A stretch of DNA of 64,000 nucleotides from Streptomyces piniterrae (GTDB taxonomy: Bacteria; Actinomycetota; Actinomycetes; Streptomycetales; Streptomycetaceae): positions 310,001 to 374,000 of the forward strand of contig NZ_SUMB01000005.1 of assembly GCF_005048155.1 (NCBI RefSeq). The letters run 5' to 3'. Both the position numbers and the translations under genes were made by a program. A model generated the notes under the pieces. That model saw only the letters and a program-made list of their open reading frames with translations, had not been told where the DNA came from and ran no database searches. Position 1 is the first letter of the stretch, and each line of letters opens with the position of its first letter. This document shows positions 48,633 through 56,284 of the stretch, in pieces.

Positions 48633-49061
48633 ATGGACCAGCAGACCTCGCTTCATCGAAATTTCCTTCTAAAGGAGGAAATCAGTGCGTATGGGATCGA
48701 CATGCGCACGATTCTGCGCAGTCTCGACGCGGTGCTCGCCGAGGGCGCGCCCGTGCCGCGGCATGACGAACTGGAGGACGTGACCCTGTTGCTACGGGGG
48801 CATATCGCGCTGCTCATCCCCGAAGTCCTGGAGCTGGCTTGGGGGTTGCCGGCGGACGACGCCGTGCGGTGTGCGGCGTTGGCCGGGGTGCGGGAGGCGC
48901 GGCGGAAGACGGGGGAGCTCGCGGGGGCCGGGAGCGGGCTCGTGTCGGCGTGGCGTTACGCGCAGCAACTCGCCCGCGTGTGCCGGGCGTTGGTGCATCA
49001 CTATGGCCAGCTTCAGGCGCTCGGTGAGGTGTCGGGGCATGTGGATGAAGGGGCGCGGTGA
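48633..49061 (+). CDS. DUF6415-like protein
   Basis: A 142-aa soluble helical protein. GIDMRTILRSLDAVLAEGAPVPRHDELEDVTLLLRGHIALLIPEVLELA and the C-terminal AWRYAQQLARVCRALVHHYGQLQALG match the DUF6415 natural-product-associated family. The start is uncertain: ATG 48633 has no Shine-Dalgarno, yet an excellent AAAGGAGG lies inside at 48671-48678, in a position that serves an out-of-frame GTG (48685). An in-frame ATG at 48702 (Met of GIDMRT) is the alternative. Overlaps the next gene. Confidence 0.7.
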   Translation: MDQQTSLHRNFLLKEEISAYGIDMRTILRSLDAVLAEGAPVPRHDELEDVTLLLRGHIALLIPEVLELAWGLPADDAVRCAALAGVREARRKTGELAGAGSGLVSAWRYAQQLARVCRALVHHYGQLQALGEVSGHVDEGAR

Positions 49062-50199
49062 GGGCGTGTCTGGTGAGCAGGTACCGGCGTATCGGACGAT
49101 CAGGGTCGTCGCCCAGGACAGCCCGGTGGCGGCTTTCTCGGATGAGGAGGCCTGGCGGGCGCGGGAGGTGTATCCCGAGATTCTCGGCGCTGGCGGGCCC
49201 GTGTTCGGGCATGTGCGGGAGCGTGAAGAGGGTGGCTGGGAGGTCATCAGCTTCGGGGAGAGCACGCCGCAGGATTCCCGGGACACCATGGCGTCGACGT
49301 TCCGGCGGATGGCGGATCGGGCCGAGGAGTCGGGGGACGAGGCGGCGCGTGCGGAGTGTGTGGCGGCGGCGGTGCGGCTGGACTGGGAGAAGGTCGATGA
49401 GCTGACGGTGCTGGGGGACCGGTATCGGGTGGTGCACGGGGAGCAGTTCATTCGGCACGGGGCGGACGGGCCCGAGCCGCCGCGGCCGTCGGATCCGGAT
49501 CCGGCGGAGCCCGGTGAGGCGTATCGGCTGCCCAGTCGTACCGAGGGGTTTGTGATCGATCCGGTGGTCGGGACGGGGATGTCCGAGGGGATCCTCAAGT
49601 TCGACCTGCTGCAGTTCGTGCGGGCGGCGGGGACGGTGCCGCCGGAGGTGCGCAGGGATTCGCAGCGGGCGGCGCGTACGCATCCGGGCGGGGTGCTGTT
49701 GCCGGCCGGGTTCATGATCGCGGAGCGGGTCGGTGGCGCCGGCGGGCAGTGGAAGCCGCATACGTCGGCCTGCAACACGCCGCAGAATGCGCGGGATTCG
49801 CTGACGATGTGGCTGCGGGTGATGGCGCCGGTGATGCTCCAGCTCGGCCAGGCGGAGCGGGACGCGTACGAGCGGGCCGCGAATCTGCTGGACGAGCGGC
49901 AGGGGAACGAGCTGGAGGTGGGGGACGGGGTCTGCTTCTACAAGGTGGTGCGGGTGGAGCGGCTGGTGCGGATCGGGCCGGACGGTCCTGAGCCGCCGCG
50001 GCCGTCCGACTTCGATCCCGATCCGCCGGTGGAGGCGCATGCGCAGCAGCTCCGGGAGGCGGGGGTGTCGTGTGCGGAGGATGAGGACGGCGGGGACGGC
50101 GGGGAGGCCGAGGCGTCGGAGGAGATGAAGGATTTGGCGCGGCTGGTGGAGAAGGAGCAGGCGCGGCGGGAGAGCAAGGGGAGGAAGAGGGAACGCTGA
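49045..50199 (+). CDS. DUF5954-like protein with internal duplication
   Basis: A 384-aa acidic soluble protein. Two repeats of a domain are visible: one ends YRVVHGEQFIRHGADGPEPPRPSDPDP (about residues 135-165), the other ends KVVRVERLVRIGPDGPEPPRPSDFDP (about 300-330). Between them, LPSRTEGFVIDPVVGTGMSEGILKFDLLQFVRAAGTVPPEVRRDSQRAARTHPGGVLLPAGFMIAERV. The C-terminal 50 residues are Asp/Glu-rich. It fits the Streptomyces DUF5954 family; function unknown. Start ATG 49045 overlaps DUF6415 by 17 nt; GTG 49066 is also possible. Confidence 0.72.
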   Translation: MKGRGEGVSGEQVPAYRTIRVVAQDSPVAAFSDEEAWRAREVYPEILGAGGPVFGHVREREEGGWEVISFGESTPQDSRDTMASTFRRMADRAEESGDEAARAECVAAAVRLDWEKVDELTVLGDRYRVVHGEQFIRHGADGPEPPRPSDPDPAEPGEAYRLPSRTEGFVIDPVVGTGMSEGILKFDLLQFVRAAGTVPPEVRRDSQRAARTHPGGVLLPAGFMIAERVGGAGGQWKPHTSACNTPQNARDSLTMWLRVMAPVMLQLGQAERDAYERAANLLDERQGNELEVGDGVCFYKVVRVERLVRIGPDGPEPPRPSDFDPDPPVEAHAQQLREAGVSCAEDEDGGDGGEAEASEEMKDLARLVEKEQARRESKGRKRER

Positions 50200-50214
50200 C
50201 CGCCGTCGGCTGAG

Positions 50215-50832
50215 CTACTTCGCCGGGCGTAGGCGTACGTGGGTGACGCCGGGGGAGGCGACCACGCGGGTGGTGTCCAGTTCGCGGAGGCCGGGCGGGA
50301 GTGAGTCGAACAGCCGGAGTCCGCCGCCCAGCAGTACGGGGACGAGATGGATCTGCAGCTCGTCCAGGAGGTCGGCGGTGAGCAGTTGTCGGATGACGTC
50401 GGCCCCGCCGGCCACGGACACGTCCTTCCCGGCCGCCGCTTCCGTGGCCCGGCGTACGGCGTCCTCGGGCCCTTCCGTGATGAAGTGGAAGGTGGTGCCG
50501 CCTTGTTTGACGAGGGGCGGGTGGGGGCGGTGGGTGACGACGAACACCGGGCCGTGGAAGGGGGGTTCGTCGCCCCAGGGCTCCTCGGCGATGTCGAACA
50601 TGCGGCGGCCCATGACAAAGCTGCCGGCGCGCTCGAATGCCTCGTCCAGTAATTCGGAGTCGCGGCCTCCCGTGCCCCCTTGCAGGCCGTGCATTCGTCG
50701 CCAGCTGGCGAGCCCGAACAGCCATTGGTGCAGCCGTTCGCCGTGGTCGCCCAGGCCGTTGCCGACGCCGGGGTTCGGACCGGTGATATATCCGTCCAGC
50801 GACATGGAGATGTCCGCGAAGACGTGTGACAT
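50215..50832 (-). CDS. RibD/DHFR-fold reductase-like protein
   Basis: A 205-aa protein of the dihydrofolate-reductase-family (RibD C-terminal) group: HVFADISMSLDGYITGPN at the start, VMGRRMFD, PVFVVTHRPHPPLVKQGGTTFHFI and VSVAGGADVIRQLLTADLLDELQIHLVPVLLGGGLRLFD. The GGADVIRQLL/DELQIHLVPVLLGGG pattern is diagnostic. Probably an NADPH-dependent reductase; substrate unknown. It ends 16 bp from the DUF5954-like gene and is convergent with it. Confidence 0.93.
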   Translation of the reverse strand: MSHVFADISMSLDGYITGPNPGVGNGLGDHGERLHQWLFGLASWRRMHGLQGGTGGRDSELLDEAFERAGSFVMGRRMFDIAEEPWGDEPPFHGPVFVVTHRPHPPLVKQGGTTFHFITEGPEDAVRRATEAAAGKDVSVAGGADVIRQLLTADLLDELQIHLVPVLLGGGLRLFDSLPPGLRELDTTRVVASPGVTHVRLRPAK

Positions 50833-50877
50833 GCCCGCTCCTTCGATCAGTGCCGGGGAATTCGACTGGGGAAACCG

Positions 50878-51735
50878 TTACGTGCTTTGCAAGCGTTTCT
50901 CTAGCGCGGAGATGTCGACCGTGTTGCGGGGAGCGGGCGTTTTCTTCGGGACCGGCTTGTCGTAGTTGCTCAGCAGGAGCGTGCTGGTCTCGTGGTCGAT
51001 CATGGTGGTGAGCTTGACGGGGTAGTGCTTGCCCTTGATCGCCACGTAGAGGGTCTGGCTCACCGGGCCGTCCTTCTTGGTGATGGGCAGGACGCGGGCG
51101 CCTTCGTGGACGGTCGGCTTCCCCTTGTGGAGGACGGGCGGGCGGGGGGTGGGGCTGCCCGGCGGCGGGGACGGCGGGTGGTCCGGGCCGGCGGCGGACC
51201 GCTGGAAGGCGGTCAGGTCGCAGGCGGCGGAGAGCCGGGCGAGGTAGGCGTCGTCGGTGGTGCCGTGCAGAAAGCGGCCCTTGAATTCCTTGGCGGCTTC
51301 GATGCCCTCGCGGCCGGGGAGCTGGGTTTTCCAGTAGGCGGCGTCGGGGCGCATCCAGACCTGTTTTCCGCGCTTGATCAGTTCGACCCTGCCGAATGCG
51401 CCCTTACTGATAGCGCCCACGCAATTACCGGCCCGGTCGAGGGTGAGGTCGAGTTTGGTGGGGCTGACGCTGGTCGCCGTCCGCAGTCGCAGGGATTTCG
51501 CGGCCAGGAGTTCGCGGCGTGAGGTGTCGGAAATCTGCTGGGCCGATTTGTTGGCGAGGTCGCCCTCGCCGTCGGGGTCGGCCGCCGCGGCGGTACCTGC
51601 GGCGGCCGTAAGGAGTACTGTGCCGCAGAACAGGGCCGAGGCCGCGTGTGCGGTGCGTCGGCAAGAAGGTCGTCCAGGTCGTCCACTGGTGCGGTTACCA
51701 CTGGTACGACCACTGGTCCGGCATCCGCTGGTCAT
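50878..51735 (-). CDS. Secreted protein, LppX/LprAFG-like
   Basis: A 285-aa protein. ATG 51735 is chosen, since GGAGGTGCGAG precedes it. A Sec signal peptide is present after an unusually long basic N-terminus of Thr/Ser/Gly/Arg repeats (TSGRTSGNRTSGRPGRPS): hydrophobic core SALFCGTVLLTAAAGTAAA then AADPDGEGD. The mature domain, LRTATSVSPTKLDLTLDRAGNCVGAISKG and GKQVWMRPDAAYWKTQLPGREGIEAAKEFKGRFLHG, resembles lipid-binding LppX/LprG-type proteins, although no lipobox is evident. Residues 185-215 are Pro/Ser-rich. Family call tentative. Confidence 0.68.
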   Translation of the reverse strand: MTSGCRTSGRTSGNRTSGRPGRPSCRRTAHAASALFCGTVLLTAAAGTAAAADPDGEGDLANKSAQQISDTSRRELLAAKSLRLRTATSVSPTKLDLTLDRAGNCVGAISKGAFGRVELIKRGKQVWMRPDAAYWKTQLPGREGIEAAKEFKGRFLHGTTDDAYLARLSAACDLTAFQRSAAGPDHPPSPPPGSPTPRPPVLHKGKPTVHEGARVLPITKKDGPVSQTLYVAIKGKHYPVKLTTMIDHETSTLLLSNYDKPVPKKTPAPRNTVDISALEKRLQST

Positions 51736-51933
51736 CTCGCACCTCCGATCCCGAAGGGCATACAGCTCTTCAGGGTACGTACCGGGGCATTCGGCCGCAC
51801 ATTCAGTGAGTCGGGTCACTTTCCATCAAGGTTTGGGCATAGGTCGAGGGCTTTCGGGGAGGGGTCCCGGTTGCTGGTTGAGCCAGTGGTTGAACCAGTG
51901 AGAACAAATCAGGTAAGCGGAAGGCAGAACGAC

Positions 51934-53442
51934 GTGGCGGCAATCGACACCATTCACGTAGACGGGGTGTGGCAGGCGGCCGCATCCGGCGCCACACGGG
52001 AGGTCCTCGACCCGGCCGACGCGACGACGCTCCAGGTGGTGTCCGAGGGCGGTGCCGAGGACGCCGACGCGGCGGTCGAGGCCGCGCGTCGCGCCTTCGA
52101 CGGCGGCGCCGGTGCCTGGCCCCGTACGGCCGTGGCCGACCGCGCGGCCCTGCTGCGCCGCGTCGCCGACCTGCTCCAGCGGGACCGCGAGGAGATCGGT
52201 CTGATCGAGAGCCGCGACACCGGCAAGACGCTGGAGGAGGGCCGGATCGACGTCGACTGCGTCACCGACGCCTTCCGCTACTTCGCGGACCTGGTGATGA
52301 ACGAGAGCGGCGGACGGGTCGTCGACGCCGGCTCGCCCGACATCCACAGCGTGGTCGTGCGTGAGCCGGTCGGCGTCTGTGCCATGATCACGCCCTGGAA
52401 CTACCCGCTGCTCCAGGCGAGTTGGAAGATCGCGCCGGCCCTCGCGGCCGGCAATACTTTTGTGATCAAGCCCAGCGAGGTCACCCCGCTGTCGACGGTC
52501 CACCTGATCAAGCTTCTGGTGGAGGCCGGTCTGCCGGCCGGCGTCGCCAACATCGTCACCGGCGCGGGCCTCCCCGTCGGCCAGCGGCTGGCCGAGCACC
52601 CGGACGTGGATCTGTTCTCCTTCACCGGCGGTCTCGCCAGCGGTACGAAGGCGGGCGCGGCGGCGGTCTCCGGTGCGAAGAAGATCGCGCTGGAGCTGGG
52701 CGGCAAGAACCCCAATGTGGTGTTCGCCGACGCATGCGCCACCGAAGAAGGCTTCGACACCGCTGTCGACCAGGCGCTGAACGCCGCGTTCATCCACAGC
52801 GGGCAGGTCTGCTCGGCCGGTGCCCGGCTGATCATCGAGGAGTCGGTGCGGGACCGCTTCGTCTCCGAGCTGGCCCGCCGCGCCGAGAAGATCAAGCTCG
52901 GCCGGGGCACCGAGGACGGCGTGGAGTGCGGTCCGGTCGTATCGCAGCAGCAGCTGGAGAAGGTGGAGGCCTATGTCGCCTCCGCGCTCGCCGAGGGGGC
53001 GCAGCTGCGGAGCGGTGGCTCCCGCCCCAAGCCGTCGGACGTACGCCCGGCCACCGGCTACTTCTTCTCGCCGACCGTGCTGGACGGCTGCCACCGCGAG
53101 ATGAAGGTGGTCCGCGAGGAGACCTTCGGCCCGATCCTGACCGTCGAGACGTTCACGACCGAGGACGAGGCCGTCACGCTGGCCAATGACACCGAGTACG
53201 GGCTGGCCGGTGCGGTGTGGTCCGCCGACACGGCCCGCGCCCGCCGGGTCGCCGCCCGGCTGCGGCACGGCACGGTCTGGATCAACGACTTCCACCCCTA
53301 CCTGCCGCAGGCGGAGTGGGGCGGTTTCGGCAAGTCCGGTATCGGCCGGGAACTGGGCCCCACGGGTCTGGACGAGTACCGCGAGAGCAAGCACATTTAC
53401 GAGAACCTGCGGCCGGCGCCGGTGCGGTGGTTCGCGGGCTGA
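51934..53442 (+). CDS. betB: Betaine aldehyde dehydrogenase
   Basis: A 502-aa aldehyde dehydrogenase, oxidising betaine aldehyde to glycine betaine. The catalytic Glu lies in KIALELGGKNPNVVFADA and the catalytic Cys in GQVCSAGARLIIEESVRD. NAD-site motifs ITPWNYPLLQASWKIAPALAAGNTFVIKPSE and SFTGGLASGTKAGAAA are intact. GTG 51934 is chosen (GGAAGG upstream); in-frame codons before it are not family-like. First gene of the choline/betaine operon; substrate is inferred from the GMC dehydrogenase and transporter next to it. Confidence 0.93.
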   Translation: MAAIDTIHVDGVWQAAASGATREVLDPADATTLQVVSEGGAEDADAAVEAARRAFDGGAGAWPRTAVADRAALLRRVADLLQRDREEIGLIESRDTGKTLEEGRIDVDCVTDAFRYFADLVMNESGGRVVDAGSPDIHSVVVREPVGVCAMITPWNYPLLQASWKIAPALAAGNTFVIKPSEVTPLSTVHLIKLLVEAGLPAGVANIVTGAGLPVGQRLAEHPDVDLFSFTGGLASGTKAGAAAVSGAKKIALELGGKNPNVVFADACATEEGFDTAVDQALNAAFIHSGQVCSAGARLIIEESVRDRFVSELARRAEKIKLGRGTEDGVECGPVVSQQQLEKVEAYVASALAEGAQLRSGGSRPKPSDVRPATGYFFSPTVLDGCHREMKVVREETFGPILTVETFTTEDEAVTLANDTEYGLAGAVWSADTARARRVAARLRHGTVWINDFHPYLPQAEWGGFGKSGIGRELGPTGLDEYRESKHIYENLRPAPVRWFAG

Positions 53443-53495
53443 CGCCCGGACACGCAACCTCGCATCACGCACCACGCAGTAAAGGAGTACCCCTC

Positions 53496-55037
53496 ATGCC
53501 CGTGTACGACTATGTCGTTGTCGGCGGCGGAACCGCCGGTTCCGTCATTGCCTCCCGCCTCACCGAGGACCCGGACGTCACCGTCGCCGTCATCGAAGGC
53601 GGCCCGTCGGACATCGACCGCGAAGACGTGCTGACCCTGCGCAAGTGGCTGGGTCTGCTCGGCGGTGAGCTGGACTACGAGTACACGACCACCGAGCAGC
53701 CGCGCGGCAACTCGCACATCCTGCACAGCCGCGCCAAGGTCCTCGGCGGCTGCTCCTCGCACAACACGCTGATCTCCTTCAAGCCGCTGCCGTCCGACTG
53801 GGACGAGTGGGAGGAGGCCGGGGCCACCGGCTGGAACGCCGCGGCCATGGATCCGTACTTCGGCAAGCTGCGCAACAACATCGTGCGGGTGGCGAAGAAG
53901 GACCAGAACCAGATCGCCACGGACTGGATCGAGGCGACGAAGACCGCCCTCGGCGTCCCGGAGGTCGTCGGCTTCAACGACCAGCCCTTCGAGGAGGGCG
54001 TCGGCTTCTTCGACCTCTCCTACCACCCGGAGACCAACAAGCGGTCGTCCGCCTCCGTCGCCTACCTCCACCCGCACATGGAGGCCGGGGACCGCCCGAA
54101 CCTCACGCTGATGCTGGAGACCTGGGCGTACAAGCTGGAGCTGGACGGCGAGCGCGCCAAGGGTGTGCACGTCCGCACGAAGGACGGCGAGGACGTCTAC
54201 GTCGAGGCCGGCCGCGAGGTGCTGGTCTGCGCCGGCGCCGTCGACACGCCGCGGCTGCTGATGCACTCGGGCATCGGGCCGAAGGCGGACCTGGAAGCGC
54301 TGGGCATCGACTGCGTGCTCGACCTGCCGGGCGTCGGCGAGAACCTGATCGACCACCCCGAGTCGGTGATCGTCTGGGAGACCGACGGGCCGATCCCGGA
54401 CAACTCCGCGATGGACTCCGACGCGGGCCTGTTCGTCAAGCGGGACCCGGAGCACAAGGGCCCCGACCTGATGTTCCACTTCTACCAGATCCCGTTCACC
54501 GACAACCCGGAGCGGCTGGGTTACGAGCGGCCCGAGCACGGGGTGTCGATGACCCCGAACATCCCCAAGTCCCGTTCCCGCGGCCGGCTCTACCTCACCT
54601 CCGCGGACCCCGAGGTCAAGCCTGCGCTGGACTTCCGGTACTTCGAGGACGAGGGCGACTACGACGGGCAGACCCTGGTCGACGGCATCAAGCTGGCCCG
54701 GAAGGTCGCGCAGGCGGAGCCGTTCGCCAAGTGGCTCAAGCGCGAGGTCTTCCCCGGCCCGGACGTCACCGACGACGCGGAGATCGGCGAGCTGGTGCGC
54801 AAGGCCGCACACACCGTCTACCACCCCGCCGGCACCTGCAAGATGGGCGCCGAGAACGATGAACTCGCCGTTGTGGACCCGCAGTTGAGGATCCGCGGCC
54901 TGGCCGGTATCCGGATCGCGGACGCCTCCGTGTTCCCGACGATGCCGGCCGTCAACCCCATGCTCGGTGTGCTGATGGTGGGGGAGAAGTGCGCCGAAAT
55001 GCTCAAGGAAGCACCTACCCAGGGAGGTGATGCGTAA
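53496..55037 (+). CDS. betA: Choline dehydrogenase-like GMC oxidoreductase
   Basis: A 513-aa FAD-dependent GMC oxidoreductase, probably oxidising choline to betaine aldehyde. N-terminal FAD motif DYVVVGGGTAGSVIASRL, signature KVLGGCSSHNTLISFKP (GMC signature 1), GREVLVCAGAVDTPRLLMHSGIG (signature 2), and catalytic His/Asn region TVYHPAGTCKMG and PAVNPMLGVLMVGEK. ATG 53496 has AAAGGAG 7 nt upstream. The stop overlaps the ABC ATPase start (TAATG). GMC substrates cannot be fixed from sequence; choline is inferred from the operon. Confidence 0.88.
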   Translation: MPVYDYVVVGGGTAGSVIASRLTEDPDVTVAVIEGGPSDIDREDVLTLRKWLGLLGGELDYEYTTTEQPRGNSHILHSRAKVLGGCSSHNTLISFKPLPSDWDEWEEAGATGWNAAAMDPYFGKLRNNIVRVAKKDQNQIATDWIEATKTALGVPEVVGFNDQPFEEGVGFFDLSYHPETNKRSSASVAYLHPHMEAGDRPNLTLMLETWAYKLELDGERAKGVHVRTKDGEDVYVEAGREVLVCAGAVDTPRLLMHSGIGPKADLEALGIDCVLDLPGVGENLIDHPESVIVWETDGPIPDNSAMDSDAGLFVKRDPEHKGPDLMFHFYQIPFTDNPERLGYERPEHGVSMTPNIPKSRSRGRLYLTSADPEVKPALDFRYFEDEGDYDGQTLVDGIKLARKVAQAEPFAKWLKREVFPGPDVTDDAEIGELVRKAAHTVYHPAGTCKMGAENDELAVVDPQLRIRGLAGIRIADASVFPTMPAVNPMLGVLMVGEKCAEMLKEAPTQGGDA

Positions 55038-56284
55038 TGGCTAACACCTCCGCCGGCGCATCCGCAGAAGGCAAGTCCGAGACCGTCGACACCAAGAAGT
55101 CCGAGACCGTCGACACCACGAAGGCCGGGGCCGTCGACACGACGAAGGCCGGGACCGTCGACACCAAGAAGGCCGAGGTCGAGGAGACCGCGTCCGCGAC
55201 CGTGACCACCGGGGCGGACGACCGCGACGCCGTGTTCTCCGTCCGCCACCTGTGGAAGGTCTTCGGGCCCAAGGCCAAGCGCGTCCCCGCCGACAAGGAG
55301 CTGGCCGGCCTGTCCGCGGCCGAGCTGACCGAGCGCACCGGCTGTACCGCGGCCGTCCGCGACGTCTCCTTCGACGTCCAGCGCGGCGAGGTCTTCGTCG
55401 TCATGGGCCTGTCCGGCTCCGGCAAGTCCACGCTCGTGCGGACCCTGACCCGGCTCATCGAGCCGACCAGCGGCTCCATATCCTTCGACGGCGAGGACGT
55501 GCTCGCCCTGGACAAGGGCAAGCTGCGCGAACTCCGCAGGCATCGCGCCGCCATGGTCTTCCAGAACTTCGGCCTCCTGCCGCACCGTTCGGTCCTCGAC
55601 AACGTCGCGTACGGCCTGGAGATCCAGGGCGTCGGCAAGGCCGAGCGCCGGGCCAAGGCGCAGGAGATCGTCGAGAAGGTCGGCCTCGCCGGCATGGAGC
55701 ACCGCCGCCCGACCCAGCTCTCCGGTGGTCAGCAGCAGCGCGTGGGCCTCGCCCGCGCCCTCGCCGTCGACCCCGAAGTGCTGCTCTTCGACGAGCCGTT
55801 CAGCGCCCTCGACCCGCTGATCCGCCGGGACATGCAGGAGGAGGTCATCCGCCTGCACCGCGAAGAGGGCCGCACCATGGTCTTCATCACCCACGACCTC
55901 TCCGAGGCGCTGCGCCTGGGCGACCGCATCATGCTGATGCGCGGCGGCGAGATCGTGCAGCTGGGCACCCCCGAGGAGATCGTCGCCAACCCGGCCGACG
56001 AGTACGTACGCGACTTCGTCCGGGACGTCCCGCGCGAGCAGGTCATCTCGGTGCGCCGCGCGATGCGCCCGGCCGACGCCGAGGAGACGGGCTCGGGCGC
56101 CGCGCTCGCCCCGGACACCCTGGTCGTCGACGCCATCGAGGCCGTCGCCCGCAGTGGCGAGCACTGCCGCGTCGTCGAGGGCGGCCGCACCCTCGGCGTC
56201 GTCGACCACGCCCAGCTGCTGTCCGTGGTGGCGGGCCTCGACGACGAAGCGGACGCCGCCGACAAGAAGGCGGCCACGGTATGA
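55037..56284 (+). CDS. Glycine betaine/choline ABC transporter ATPase (ProV/OpuAA-type)
   Basis: A 415-aa ATPase of a quaternary-amine uptake ABC transporter. Walker A GLSGSGKST at about 124-132, signature LSGGQQQRVGLARAL, Walker B VLLFDEPFSALDP and a switch His in VFITHDLSEALRLGD. Before the P-loop it has the ProV-type insert LSAAELTERTGCTAAVRDVSFDVQRGE. The C-terminal about 80 residues resemble a partial CBS module. The N-terminus has five 8-residue repeats (residues 13-52), a tail absent from most ProV proteins. Overlaps choline dehydrogenase (TAATG) and the permease (ATGA). Confidence 0.94.
   Translation: MANTSAGASAEGKSETVDTKKSETVDTTKAGAVDTTKAGTVDTKKAEVEETASATVTTGADDRDAVFSVRHLWKVFGPKAKRVPADKELAGLSAAELTERTGCTAAVRDVSFDVQRGEVFVVMGLSGSGKSTLVRTLTRLIEPTSGSISFDGEDVLALDKGKLRELRRHRAAMVFQNFGLLPHRSVLDNVAYGLEIQGVGKAERRAKAQEIVEKVGLAGMEHRRPTQLSGGQQQRVGLARALAVDPEVLLFDEPFSALDPLIRRDMQEEVIRLHREEGRTMVFITHDLSEALRLGDRIMLMRGGEIVQLGTPEEIVANPADEYVRDFVRDVPREQVISVRRAMRPADAEETGSGAALAPDTLVVDAIEAVARSGEHCRVVEGGRTLGVVDHAQLLSVVAGLDDEADAADKKAATV
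55073..55192 (+). repeat. Five 24-bp tandem repeats in the ABC ATPase N-terminus
   Basis: Codons for KSETVDTK, KSETVDTT, KAGAVDTT, KAGTVDTK and KAEVEETA, residues 13-52, form five degenerating 24-bp units. They add a Lys/Thr/Asp-rich disordered tail without shifting the frame. Confidence 0.85.

Noticed and set aside
48685..48783. A 32-codon frame with an excellent Shine-Dalgarno
   Set aside because: Kept as a finding only; it overlaps the DUF6415-like gene in another frame and has no recognisable product.
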